Assembly: GCF_022662305.1 (NCBI RefSeq)
Contig: NZ_JAKNQH010000004.1
Span: 347,613-411,612, forward strand
Reading direction: 5' to 3'
Length of the DNA stretch: 64,000 nt
From: Sphingomonas sp. BAUL-RG-20F-R05-02
Lineage (GTDB): Bacteria > Pseudomonadota > Alphaproteobacteria > Sphingomonadales > Sphingomonadaceae
Shown one piece after another: positions 52,081-60,768 of the stretch (the stretch's first letter is position 1; each line of letters opens with the position of its first letter). Both the position numbers and the translations under genes were made by a program. The notes under the pieces are model-generated. The model saw only the letters and a program-made list of their open reading frames with translations, was not told the DNA's origin and ran no database searches.

Positions 52081-53145
52081 GTGTCCGTCAATGCTAAGAA
52101 CTGGCAGGAATTGAAGAAGCCCAACGGCCTCGAAGTGAAGTCGGGCGGCGATGCCAAGCGCAAGGCGACGTTCGTTGCCGAACCGCTTGAGCGTGGTTTC
52201 GGTCTGACGCTCGGCAACGCGCTGCGTCGCGTGTTGCTGTCGTCACTCCAGGGTGCCGCCGTCACCTCGATCAAGATCGAGAACGTCCTGCACGAATTCT
52301 CCTCGCTCGCTGGTGTGCGCGAGGATGTGACCGACATCGTCCTGAACGTGAAGCAGATCGCGTTGCGTATGCAGGGTGAGGGGCCGAAGCGCCTTCAGCT
52401 CTCGGCAACCGGTCCGGCCACCGTCACGGCGGGCGACATCGCTGTTACCGGCGATATCGAAGTGATGAACCCCAAGCTGGTGCTGTGCCATCTCGACGAT
52501 GGCGCGACGCTCAACATGGAATTCACCGCGGACGTCGGTAAGGGGTATGTCGCAGCGGTCGCCAACCGCCCGGCCGATGCGCCGATCGGGCTGATCCCGG
52601 TCGATGCGTTGTATTCGCCGGTGCGGCAGGTTTCGTACAAGGTCGAGAACACGCGCGTCGGGCAGGAGCTCGATTACGACAAGCTGACGCTCAACGTCGA
52701 AACCGACGGCACGATCACCCCGGAAGACGCTATTGGTTATGCCGGTCGCATCCTCCAGGACCAGTTGGCGCTGTTCGTCCACTTCGACGATTCGGCGATG
52801 ACGCGTTCGGCACCAATCGGGGTTGCGGCACCGGCGGCCACCAACGAGGTTGCTGGCGATACCCAGCAGATCAACCGTTACCTGCTCAAGAAGGTCGACG
52901 AGCTGGAGCTTTCGGTCCGCTCGGCCAACTGCCTCAAGAACGACAACATCATCTACATCGGCGATCTGGTTCAGAAGACCGAAGCCGAGATGCTGCGCAC
53001 GCCGAACTTTGGTCGCAAGTCGCTCAACGAGATCAAGGAAGTGCTTTCGTCGATGGGTCTCCGTCTCGGTATGGAAATCCCCGGCTGGCCGCCCGAGAAC
53101 ATCGAAGAGATGGCCAAGAAGCTCGAGCAGGAGATTATGGGCTGA
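52081..53145 (+). CDS. rpoA: RNA polymerase alpha subunit
   Basis: A 354-residue subunit that starts polymerase assembly (NTD, about 1-235) and binds UP elements and activators (CTD, from about 265). [22 protein letters not shown] (in parts) and [15 protein letters not shown] are standard; ends LEQEIMG. GTG start at 52081. Confidence 0.97.
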   Translation: MSVNAKNWQELKKPNGLEVKSGGDAKRKATFVAEPLERGFGLTLGNALRRVLLSSLQGAAVTSIKIENVLHEFSSLAGVREDVTDIVLNVKQIALRMQGEGPKRLQLSATGPATVTAGDIAVTGDIEVMNPKLVLCHLDDGATLNMEFTADVGKGYVAAVANRPADAPIGLIPVDALYSPVRQVSYKVENTRVGQELDYDKLTLNVETDGTITPEDAIGYAGRILQDQLALFVHFDDSAMTRSAPIGVAAPAATNEVAGDTQQINRYLLKKVDELELSVRSANCLKNDNIIYIGDLVQKTEAEMLRTPNFGRKSLNEIKEVLSSMGLRLGMEIPGWPPENIEEMAKKLEQEIMG

Positions 53146-53153
53146 TTTCGCAC

Positions 53154-53336
53154 CGGCGCAGCGAAAGCTGCGCCGAAGACGAAACAGTCCGGCCGGCGGG
53201 TCGGCGAAAGCCGAACCCGTCCGACAACGCGGCTTTTGCCGCGTCGCTCCGGCCTTGAAGTCAAAGCGGCCTTGGCAGTCAGCCAAGGCGACGGAACACG
53301 GCGAGCGTACCGTCCTCGCCAGGTCTGGGGTTCCGT
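53154..53336 (+). ncRNA. Multi-hairpin region between rpoA and rplQ
   Basis: The 226-bp gap folds by eye into at least five helices: a 9-bp stem with GAAA loop (53154-53162 with 53167-53175), a bulged stem with GAAA loop (53197-53219), ACGCGGC/GCCGCGT with TTTT loop (53227-53244), GCCTTGGC/GCCAAGGC (53269-53289), and an outer ACGGAAC/GTTCCGT stem (53291-53336) enclosing GGCGAG/CTCGCC. No T-tract or open frame is present. It may control rplQ or processing of the rpoA message; function unknown. Confidence 0.45.
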
Positions 53337-53371
53337 GAAACGGCCCCTTAACGAACGAAAAGGATTGAACC

Positions 53372-53791
53372 ATGCGCCATCGTGTAGGCGGTCGTAAACT
53401 TCAGCGGACCTCGGCCCACCGCATCGCGCTGTTCCGCAACATGTCGGCAGCGCTCATCAAGCACGAGCAGATCACCACCACCGTCGCCAAGGCGAAGGAA
53501 CTGCGCCCGTATATCGAGAAGCTCGTCACGCTCGCCAAGAAGGGTGGTCTTTCCAACCGCCGTCTCGCGCACGCGCGGTTGCTCGACGATGCGCAGTTGG
53601 TGAAGCTGTTCGACGTGCTGGCCGAGCGTTACGCGTCGCGCAACGGTGGCTACACCCGTGTCATCAAGGCCGGCATCCGCATGTCCGACGCATCGCCGAT
53701 GGCGATCATCGAGTTCGTCGACCGTGACGTTTCCGCCAAAGGCCAGGATTCCGGCCCGGTGATGAACGAGGACGACTACGAGGACGCCTGA
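53372..53791 (+). CDS. rplQ: 50S ribosomal protein bL17
   Basis: A 139-residue tunnel-exit protein. [17 protein letters not shown] and [25 protein letters not shown] (in parts) are standard. The C-terminal 20 residues are acidic. It ends the alpha group and is followed by a long hairpin and a terminator. Confidence 0.96.
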   Translation: MRHRVGGRKLQRTSAHRIALFRNMSAALIKHEQITTTVAKAKELRPYIEKLVTLAKKGGLSNRRLAHARLLDDAQLVKLFDVLAERYASRNGGYTRVIKAGIRMSDASPMAIIEFVDRDVSAKGQDSGPVMNEDDYEDA

Positions 53792-53839
53792 GCCTGCCGT
53801 CCGGGATTAGCGCAGCTAATACCCGGGTAATCGGCAGGC
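53792..53839 (+). other. Long hairpin directly after rplQ
   Basis: It begins at the base after the rplQ stop. Outer stem GCCTGCCG/CGGCAGGC (53792-53799 with 53832-53839), inner stem CCGGG/CCCGG and ATTAGC/GCTAAT (53801-53811 with 53815-53826, one bulged A) with a GCA loop. Likely a 3' end stabiliser for the rplQ message. A copy of the ACGCGGC...CCGCGT element of the rpoA-rplQ gap follows at about 53870-53887. Confidence 0.6.
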
Positions 53840-53907
53840 CCGGCCCGCGGGCCAACGGCCCGACCGACGACGCGGCTTAACCGCGTCGCATTCCCGCCCA
53901 AGCTTGA

Positions 53908-53943
53908 AAAAGGAGTCGCACCGGATACGGTGCGGCTCCTTTT
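53908..53943 (+). terminator. Intrinsic terminator after rplQ
   Basis: A 16-bp stem (53908-53923 with 53928-53943, one G-T pair), GATA loop, A-rich 5' side and T-rich 3' side. It ends the alpha operon only 20 bases before the next gene's ATG. Confidence 0.9.
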
Positions 53944-53963
53944 CGTTTGTCCGGAAGAACCCG

Positions 53964-56105
53964 ATGCGCCGTATCCTGCCGTTGATCGCGCTCCTCTCCA
54001 CGCCGGCGACGGCCCAGACCAGCAAGGCTCTTCCGATGACCTATCCCGACACCCCCCGCGTCGATCAAACCGACGAGCAGTTCGGCGTAAAGGTCGCCGA
54101 TCCGTACCGCTGGCTAGAGAATGATGTCCGCACCGACGCGAAGGTGCAGGCGTGGGTCGATGCGCAGACCGCCACCACCAACGCCTATCTGGCGACGCTG
54201 CCGGGTCGCGACATCCTCGCCGCGCGGCTGAAGCAGTTGCTCGACTACGAACGGTTCGGCCTGCCGGTGAAGAAGGGCACGCGGTATTTCTATGCGCACA
54301 ATGCCGGCTTGCAGAACCAGGCGGTGCTGTATGTGCGGGATGGCTTAGGCGGCGCCGGCCGCGTGCTGATCGACCCGAACGGCTGGTCGAAGGACGGCGC
54401 CACCGCGCTGGGCGAATGGGTGCCGTCGGAGGATGGCAGCAAGCTGCTCTACACCGTGCAGGATGGCGGGACGGACTGGCGCACGATCAAGGTGCTCGAT
54501 GTCGCGACCGGGCAGGTCCTGGGCGATACGTTAGAGTGGGTAAAGTTTTCAGGACTGTCGTGGGCAAAGGACGGATCGGGCTTCTATTACTCGCGCTTCC
54601 CGGCACCGCCATCGGGTGAGAAGTTTCAGGCGCTCAACGAGAACCAGAAGGTCTACTTCCACCAGCTCGGCCAACCGCAATCCGCTGATCGGCTGATCTA
54701 CGAGACGCCCGATCATCCCCGGCGCGGCCATGGCGCGCAGCTTACCGAAGACGGCAAATGGCTGGTCATCACCACCACGGAAGGCACCGACAACCGCTAC
54801 GAGATCACCGTCATCGACCTGACTACGCCGACGCCGACCCCGCGCACGATCTTCAAGGGGCTGGAGAACGAATGGACCTTCGTCGGCAACGAGGGTGCCA
54901 ATTTCTATTGGTCGACCAACAAGGATGCGCCGCGCCTGCGCATCGTCTCGACCAACCTCAACGCGCGCTCGGCCGAGGTGCCGGTCCATGAGGTCGTACC
55001 CGAGGACAGCCACGGCGCGGTGCTGGAAAGCGCGGCGATCCTCGGCGGCAAGCTGATCGCGGACTATCTGGTCGACGTGAAATCCGAGGTGCGACGCTAC
55101 AATCTCGACGGCACGCCGGATGGCACGGTGGCGCTACCCGGGATCGGCGCGGTGGTCGGCGGCAGCGGCACGCAGGATGACGCGGAGACGTTCTACGCCT
55201 TCACCAGTTTCGCCACGCCGACAACGATCTACCGTTACGACGTCAAGACCAACCAGTCGACGGTGTGGGCGCAGCCCAAGGTCGCGTTCGATCCCGCCGG
55301 CTATGCGGTCGAGCAGCGCTTCTACGCCTCGAAGGATGGCACCAGGGTGCCGATGTTCGTGGTGCGTCGCAAGGACGTCACTGCTCCTGCGCCGACGTTG
55401 CTGTACGGTTATGGCGGATTCAACATCTCGGTCACGCCGGCATTCTCGGCAACGCGGATCGCGTGGCTGGAGCAAGGCGGGGTGCTGGCGGTGGCGAACA
55501 TCCGCGGTGGTGGCGAATATGGCAAGGCGTGGCACGACGGCGGCCGGCTCGCGCACAAGCAGAACGTGTTCGACGACTTCATCGCTGCCGGTGAATATCT
55601 CAAGGCGCAGGGGATCACGTCTAAGAACGGGCTCGCCATCCAGGGCGGATCGAACGGTGGCTTGCTGGTCGGCGCGGTCACCAATCAGCGGCCGGACCTG
55701 TTCGCGGCGGCGCTGCCGGCGGTGGGCGTGATGGACATGTTGCGCTTCGACCGGTTTACTGCCGGACGGTACTGGGTGGACGATTACGGTTATCCGGCGA
55801 AGGAAGCGGACTTCCGCACGCTCTACGCCTATTCGCCGTACCATAACATCAGGAGCGGCGTGGCCTATCCGGCGATCATGGTGGAAACGGCGGATACCGA
55901 CGATCGCGTCGTGCCGGGCCACAGCTTCAAATATGCGGCGGCGTTGCAGGCGGCGGAGATCGGCGACAAGCCACATCTGATCCGCATCGAAACCCGCGCC
56001 GGCCATGGCAGCGGCAAACCGACTGACAAGGTCATCGCCGAGACCGCTGACAATTGGGCGTTCGCGGCGAAGTGGACCGGCCTCGCGATCAAGCCGGTCG
56101 AGTGA
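53964..56105 (+). CDS. Secreted prolyl oligopeptidase (S9A)
   Basis: A 713-residue serine peptidase that cuts short peptides after proline. Signal peptide MRRILPLIALLSTPATAQ with likely cleavage after TAQ, so periplasmic. Propeller domain about 90-440; hydrolase domain with Ser563 in GGSNGG, Asp in ADTDDRV and His in RAGHGSG. YPDTPRVDQTDEQFG is the family N-terminus. The start gives a proper signal peptide and has GGAAG at 53952-53956, but it sits 20 bases after a strong terminator, so its promoter must lie upstream of, or within, that hairpin. Confidence 0.93.
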   Translation: MRRILPLIALLSTPATAQTSKALPMTYPDTPRVDQTDEQFGVKVADPYRWLENDVRTDAKVQAWVDAQTATTNAYLATLPGRDILAARLKQLLDYERFGLPVKKGTRYFYAHNAGLQNQAVLYVRDGLGGAGRVLIDPNGWSKDGATALGEWVPSEDGSKLLYTVQDGGTDWRTIKVLDVATGQVLGDTLEWVKFSGLSWAKDGSGFYYSRFPAPPSGEKFQALNENQKVYFHQLGQPQSADRLIYETPDHPRRGHGAQLTEDGKWLVITTTEGTDNRYEITVIDLTTPTPTPRTIFKGLENEWTFVGNEGANFYWSTNKDAPRLRIVSTNLNARSAEVPVHEVVPEDSHGAVLESAAILGGKLIADYLVDVKSEVRRYNLDGTPDGTVALPGIGAVVGGSGTQDDAETFYAFTSFATPTTIYRYDVKTNQSTVWAQPKVAFDPAGYAVEQRFYASKDGTRVPMFVVRRKDVTAPAPTLLYGYGGFNISVTPAFSATRIAWLEQGGVLAVANIRGGGEYGKAWHDGGRLAHKQNVFDDFIAAGEYLKAQGITSKNGLAIQGGSNGGLLVGAVTNQRPDLFAAALPAVGVMDMLRFDRFTAGRYWVDDYGYPAKEADFRTLYAYSPYHNIRSGVAYPAIMVETADTDDRVVPGHSFKYAAALQAAEIGDKPHLIRIETRAGHGSGKPTDKVIAETADNWAFAAKWTGLAIKPVE

Positions 56106-56155
56106 GGCGAGAGCAGGGGCGCCGTGGCGCCCCTGCCGACATCAGCGCCGAACGC

Positions 56156-56470
56156 TCAGCGCGACGACAGTGCGGTCGCGTGCGGCAGCGCCTGCCGGGC
56201 AACCTGATGCGACCAGACCGAATCGCCGGTCGGCGTTTCCAGCATGACATTGTCGAGTGTCAGCGCGCGACGATAGGTGTTCGCAGCCTCACCGGGGCGG
56301 TCGGCGCGAAGATATGCCTGGGCGAGTTCGATCGCGCTGCCACCGTCATTGGGGTGGAGGCGGGCGACGGCTTCCTGGGTCGTTACGCTGTCCGAAACAG
56401 CGGGGGCGGCCACTGCCGGTGCCGACAGCGGCGCGGCGACAAGCAAAGCGAGAGCGATCTTCTTGAACAT
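56156..56470 (-). CDS. Small exported TPR-like protein
   Basis: A 104-residue protein. Signal peptide MFKKIALALLVAAPLSAPAVA, then one tetratricopeptide-like repeat (AIELAQAYLRADRPGEAANTYRRAL, cut here to its core) and a short tail. Probably periplasmic, partner unknown. The ATG at 56470 is favoured by the signal peptide and AAGGA upstream; an ATG seven codons earlier is open but unlikely. Convergent with the peptidase and divergent from guaA. Confidence 0.75.
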   Translation of the reverse strand: MFKKIALALLVAAPLSAPAVAAPAVSDSVTTQEAVARLHPNDGGSAIELAQAYLRADRPGEAANTYRRALTLDNVMLETPTGDSVWSHQVARQALPHATALSSR

Positions 56471-56617
56471 GACGACATCCTTCCAGTTCACCGCTTGACT
56501 GCGATGTTACAGAATGATGACATATATGCGTCGATTTTGTGAAACGGTTTTTTGTTACAGTCCGTAGCGGCGCGACGCAGGGGTGGCGCGGGGCCGCGCG
56601 AGCCGGTATCGGGCCGC

Positions 56618-58189
56618 ATGACACTCCCCAGCGAATCACTTCACCCGGACTCCATCCTGATCGTCGATTTCGGCAGTCAGGTGACGCAGCTGATCGCGCG
56701 CCGCGTGCGCGAGGCGGGCGTCTATAGCGAGATCGCTCCGTTCACGACCGCCGCCGAGGCGTTCGCGCGGTTGCAGCCGAAGGGCGTGATCCTGTCGGGC
56801 AGCCCGGCGTCGGTGCTCGATTATGGCTCCCCGCACGTGCCGCCGGTGGTGTTCGACAGTGGCGTGCCGGTGCTCGGCATCTGCTACGGCCAGCAGGTGA
56901 TGATGCAGCAACTCGGCGGGCAGGTGGTGCTCGGCGAATCGGGCGAGTTCGGGCAGGCGTTCATCACCATCCAGGACGAATGCGTGCTGTTCGACGGGCT
57001 GTGGGCGACCGAAGAACGCCACCAGGTGTGGATGAGCCACGGTGACAAGGTGATCGAGCTTGCTCCCGGCTTCCGCCCGGTCGCGATCAGCCCCGGCTCG
57101 CCCTATGCGGTGGTAGCGGATGACGCGCGGCGCTATTATGCGACGCAGTTCCACCCCGAGGTGGTGCACACCCCCGATGGCGCCAAGTTCCTCGGCAATT
57201 TCGTCCGCCACGTCTGCGGCTTGTCGGGCGATTGGACGATGGCGGAGTTCCGCGCCGCTAAGATCGCCGAAATCCGCCAACAGGTCGGTTCGGGCCGGGT
57301 GATCTGCGGCTTGTCGGGCGGGGTCGATTCGGCGGTGGCGGCGGTGCTGATCCACGAGGCGATTGGTGAGCAGCTTACCTGTGTGTTCGTCGATCACGGC
57401 CTGATGCGCAGCGGCGAGGCCGATCAGGTGGTCAGCCTGTTCCGCAATTCGTACAACATCCCGCTCGTCCACGTGAACGCGGAAGCGACGTTCCTGGGCG
57501 GCCTCGCGGGCGTCACCGACCCCGAAAAGAAGCGCAAGTTCATCGGCGCGGCGTTCATCGATCTGTTCGAGGCAGAGGCGAAAAAAGTCGGCGGCGCGGA
57601 CTTCCTCGCGCAGGGCACGCTGTATCCGGACGTGATCGAGAGCGTCAGCTTCACCGGCGGGCCGTCGGTGACGATCAAGAGCCATCACAATGTCGGCGGT
57701 CTGCCGGAACGCATGAATATGAGGCTGGTCGAGCCGCTTCGCGAGTTGTTCAAGGATGAGGTGCGCGAACTCGGCCGCGAACTCGGCCTGCCGCAGGCGT
57801 TCGTCGGGCGGCATCCGTTCCCGGGGCCGGGCCTCGCCATCCGCATCCCCGGTGAGGTCACCAAGGAACGCTGCGATATCCTGCGCAAGGCGGATGCGAT
57901 CTACCTGGAGGAGATCCGCGCCGCTGGCCTGTACGACATCATCTGGCAGGCATTCGCGGTGCTGCTGCCGGTGCGCAGCGTTGGCGTGATGGGCGATGGC
58001 CGCACCTACGACAACGTGCTGGCATTGCGCGCGGTAACGTCGACCGACGGCATGACCGCGGAAGCCTATGAGTTCCCGGCGGGCTTCCTCGCGCGCGTCT
58101 CGACCCGGATCGTCAACGAAGTGCGCGGCGTCAACCGCGTGACCTACGACTATACCAGCAAGCCGCCCGGCACGATTGAGTGGGAATGA
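56618..58189 (+). CDS. guaA: GMP synthase (glutamine-hydrolysing)
   Basis: A 523-residue enzyme converting XMP to GMP with glutamine and ATP. Amidotransferase Cys89 in LGICYGQQ, His and Glu in FHPEV; PP-loop GLSGGVDS near 230-238; C-terminal dimer region ending [11 protein letters not shown]. The start MTLPSESLH is chosen from family length. Accessory-looking DNA begins right after its stop. Confidence 0.97.
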   Translation: MTLPSESLHPDSILIVDFGSQVTQLIARRVREAGVYSEIAPFTTAAEAFARLQPKGVILSGSPASVLDYGSPHVPPVVFDSGVPVLGICYGQQVMMQQLGGQVVLGESGEFGQAFITIQDECVLFDGLWATEERHQVWMSHGDKVIELAPGFRPVAISPGSPYAVVADDARRYYATQFHPEVVHTPDGAKFLGNFVRHVCGLSGDWTMAEFRAAKIAEIRQQVGSGRVICGLSGGVDSAVAAVLIHEAIGEQLTCVFVDHGLMRSGEADQVVSLFRNSYNIPLVHVNAEATFLGGLAGVTDPEKKRKFIGAAFIDLFEAEAKKVGGADFLAQGTLYPDVIESVSFTGGPSVTIKSHHNVGGLPERMNMRLVEPLRELFKDEVRELGRELGLPQAFVGRHPFPGPGLAIRIPGEVTKERCDILRKADAIYLEEIRAAGLYDIIWQAFAVLLPVRSVGVMGDGRTYDNVLALRAVTSTDGMTAEAYEFPAGFLARVSTRIVNEVRGVNRVTYDYTSKPPGTIEWE

Positions 58190-58201
58190 TTTAAAGTCCT
58201 T

Positions 58202-58309
58202 CAGAGGAGGGCAGAACTACGCATTATCGGCGCCGTGCTCTTGGAGCAGAACGACGAATACCATTTCCAGAACCGCTACAGGCAGATCGAAGGCATCATT
58301 GGTCTCGCC
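58202..58309 (+). pseudogene. C-terminal remnant of an IS256-type transposase
   Basis: A stop-free stretch of about 36 codons just after guaA reads RAELRIIGAVLLEQNDE and then a Tyr/Arg-rich segment (NRYRQIEG). IS256 (mutator) transposases end with IGAVLLEQNDEW followed by a similar RY segment. No upstream catalytic DDE part, no terminal inverted repeats and no intact frame are seen; the remnant runs directly from the guaA end. The identification rests on the remembered C-terminal motif. The rest of 58190-58506 holds no other coding signal. Confidence 0.65.
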
Positions 58310-58506
58310 ACACCACAGTCGAGGGGGTGCCGCCCATACGCGCTAACTAAGCTTCGCTCAGGCGGATAAGAACATTCTCGACGCGTTGTGCGGAAAGGAA
58401 ACGAAACCTGCCATTCATTCAACTGGCAGCAGGTCTCGCCGAAATCTAGCGACTGCGAACCAGTGCTCACCGATGCAAACGTTGTGGGTGGGCTACGGAG
58501 GTATCA

Positions 58507-58827
58507 GTGACGGAAATCGCGCGATCAGTAATCGAGCAGCAATGGTTGGAGCTCACCCATATACGCCTTCCCAAGCGCGCCATCGAGGCGCGATGGTCGT
58601 TGCGGCTTGATCACTGTTTCCAGCGTATACTGCTCGACGACGCCTGTGGCGGTTGTTGGTACGACCATATTGTAGGCAGACCCGCTTACGGTAAAGCGCC
58701 CGACGCGGTGCTGGCCCGTGCGATCGCCACCGGCGAGGCGCTGCTAGCTGGAACGGCTGACGTAAATGCTCTGAACGCGCAGTCGCTGGCATGGCGGGGA
58801 AAGGGCGGTAAGCTAGCGCGCAGCTGA
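58507..58827 (+). CDS. Conserved small protein of unknown function
   Basis: A 106-residue soluble protein. The core RLPKRAIEARWSLRLDHCFQ, ILLDDACGGCWYDH, GRPAYGKAP and LNAQSLAWRGK form a recognisable pattern shared by small alphaproteobacterial proteins, sometimes labelled as GNAT-related; I see no acetyl-CoA loop and doubt that label. Two cysteines (CGGC) and His-rich motifs could bind metal (inference). GTG start at 58507 with GGAGGT at 58497-58502. Neighbouring DNA is sparse, suggesting an accessory segment. Confidence 0.72.
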   Translation: MTEIARSVIEQQWLELTHIRLPKRAIEARWSLRLDHCFQRILLDDACGGCWYDHIVGRPAYGKAPDAVLARAIATGEALLAGTADVNALNAQSLAWRGKGGKLARS

Positions 58828-59196
58828 CATTGAAAGCCGCCGCCCAAGACCGTGAGAAATGGCTTGAAGAAGTTGACCAATACGAGCGTCTCACTGCGCG
58901 TGATGTAAGGATTGGCCGCTGCAAGCGCCGCGCGGAAACGCAGGCGACATTCGTTGAGCAAGCTAGTTGGGTTCCACAGAAGTCCGCCTAGCCGGCTTTA
59001 GTCGGCCTGCTATCGCCAGAACCCACAAGCGTCGTTCAGCCGCAGTTTTGCGCGCCGCGACTTCAGACATTCGGTGCTGTGAGCTTTTGAGTGGGTTAGC
59101 TCCAATAGTGAGACTTAGGGCAGCGGAAAGGGCAACAAAGCCGCTGTAGCCACGTTGAAGGGCTTGAACTTACATGCCGTGATACTGGAGATTACA
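58828..59196. other. Mostly non-coding accessory stretch
   Basis: A 369-bp gap. The only coding-like signal is a 53-codon open frame (58830-58988, TTG start) reading KAAAQDREKWLEEVDQYERL and on to QASWVPQKSA. It is charged and helical but has no ribosome-binding site; it could be a gene fragment. Nothing convincing is seen in 58989-59196 apart from the TGGAG site at 59186-59190 for the next gene. Confidence 0.4.
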
Positions 59197-60312
59197 ATGT
59201 TCGGACATAGCAAGCGGATTCGCTACGCCGTCGTGGGGGGTGGCCAGATTTCGCAGCAGGCGTTCATGCCCGGCATCTCGCGCACCAACAACTCCGAATT
59301 GGTCGCGCTGGTGACAGGCGATCCGGTCAAGGCCGACGAGCTCGCCGGTAAATACAACCTGAAGGCGTGGTCCTATGATGCGTACGATCAGCTCCTTGCA
59401 TCAGGCGAGATCGACGCCGTCTACATCGCCACCCCCAACTTCCTCCACACCCCCTATGCGGTGGCGGCGCTCGAGGCCGGCGTGCACGTGCTCCTCGAGA
59501 AACCGGTCGCGGCGAGCGTCGCCGAAGCCGAGCAGATCATGGCCGCGCAGCGCAAAAGCGGGGCCAAGCTGATGATCGCCTACCGCCTGCACCATGAGCC
59601 CGGCAACGTCGAGATGTTCACCCGCGCCCAGGCCGGTGACTTCGGTGAGCTTCTCGCCTTCACCTCGGTGTTCGCCCAGAACGTAGCCGAGGAGAACTCT
59701 CGGGGCCATAATGGCTATTGGGGTGGACCGGTGCCGGACATGGGCACGTATCCGCTGAACGCGGTGCGCAATCTTTTCGCGGCCGAGCCGATCGCGGTAC
59801 ATGCGATCGGCACCAAAACGCCCGGCCGCGGATTCAATTTCCACGACACGGTCGCGGTGACCCTGCAGTTCCCAGGTGAGCGCGTGGCGCAGTTCACGGT
59901 CAGCTACGCCAGCGCTTCGGCCGAGAACTTCACCCTGATCGGTACCAAAGCGATGATTCACGCCGACCCGTGCTTCATGTTCGGTCCAAAGGTCGGCATA
60001 ACGTACACCGAGAAAACCGAAGAGGGCAGCAAGACCCATCGCTTCGATCCCGTCGAGCAGTTCGGCAACGAAACCCAGTACTTCTCCGCGTGCATCCTGG
60101 AGGATCGCCAGCCCCAGGCTGATGGTGAGGAAGGCTGGTGCGACATGCGCGTTCTCGCAGCTGTCGAGCAATCTCTCAACACAGGCGAGACGGTAACGCT
60201 CGAGCCTTTCCAGCGTAGCCGCTACGTCCAGTCTGATCAGGCGCTGACGCTGACGCCTGCCAAGGAGCCAGCCGAAGACGATCTGATCAGCGTCATTCCG
60301 CAATCGGCCTGA
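59197..60312 (+). CDS. Gfo/Idh/MocA family oxidoreductase
   Basis: A 371-residue NAD(P)-dependent sugar or polyol dehydrogenase, resembling glucose-fructose oxidoreductase. Rossmann motif VVGGGQISQQAF (about 10-21), ATPNFLHTPYAV, and catalytic-lysine motif LEKPVAAS; middle VPDMGTYPLNAVRNLF with substrate-binding residues. There is no Tat or Sec signal, unlike periplasmic GFOR. ATG at 59197 with TGGAG six bases upstream is preferred over one 14 codons earlier. The substrate is unknown; proximity to glgX hints at carbohydrate metabolism. Confidence 0.85.
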   Translation: MFGHSKRIRYAVVGGGQISQQAFMPGISRTNNSELVALVTGDPVKADELAGKYNLKAWSYDAYDQLLASGEIDAVYIATPNFLHTPYAVAALEAGVHVLLEKPVAASVAEAEQIMAAQRKSGAKLMIAYRLHHEPGNVEMFTRAQAGDFGELLAFTSVFAQNVAEENSRGHNGYWGGPVPDMGTYPLNAVRNLFAAEPIAVHAIGTKTPGRGFNFHDTVAVTLQFPGERVAQFTVSYASASAENFTLIGTKAMIHADPCFMFGPKVGITYTEKTEEGSKTHRFDPVEQFGNETQYFSACILEDRQPQADGEEGWCDMRVLAAVEQSLNTGETVTLEPFQRSRYVQSDQALTLTPAKEPAEDDLISVIPQSA

Positions 60313-60768
60313 CTATGTGCGAATCCTGCTGCCTTGGCTCGCGGAGGCAGTAGGACTTACACAGATGTGGTGCCGGTGCAGAAGCGATGATGCCTTGGAG
60401 CTGTAGGCTCGATAGCTTCAAAGCTCCATAATCGCGTGCAGACACTTTCCGCTGAATGTGGCGCGGAACATGAAGCTGTACCCGCAACCGGCGACCTAAT
60501 CCTGCGGCTATGCCAAGCGGCGCTTGGTATAGCCGCAGAGGCGAAGCACGGGCGCTGTCGTCCGCTGTTGCAAGAACGCGCGATACGCGCCCGAGCGGCG
60601 AAGAGCGACGTGAGGCAAGCGCCGTGAACGCGTGCAGAATCGCGTCCGGGCGGCCTTCGGCAAGAGGTCGACTTGCGTGCCGCAGTTCGTTTTTTCGCAA
60701 CGGACACAGCGGACGGATACGACACTGCCCTTGTTTGTTGTGCGAGAGCCGCCAACAGGGAGATGCGC
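60313..60768. other. 456-bp gap with one large palindrome
   Basis: No open frame with coding character lies in this gap. Its notable feature is the inverted repeat at 60502-60538. The last 100 bases, including TTTTTTCGC near 60693, probably hold the glgX promoter, but no consensus is clear. Confidence 0.45.
60502..60538. repeat. 17-bp inverted repeat with 3-base loop
   Basis: Arms 60502-60518 and 60522-60538 pair at all 17 positions (one G-T), around GGC. No T-tract is next to it on either side, so it is not a standard terminator. Options are a REP-like palindrome, a leftover transposon end, or a transcript-end hairpin of the upstream gene, 190 bases away. Confidence 0.65.

Noticed and set aside
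58686..58961. A 91-codon minus-strand frame over the small orphan gene
   Set aside because: No ribosome-binding site and no coherent protein pattern; the plus-strand gene has both.
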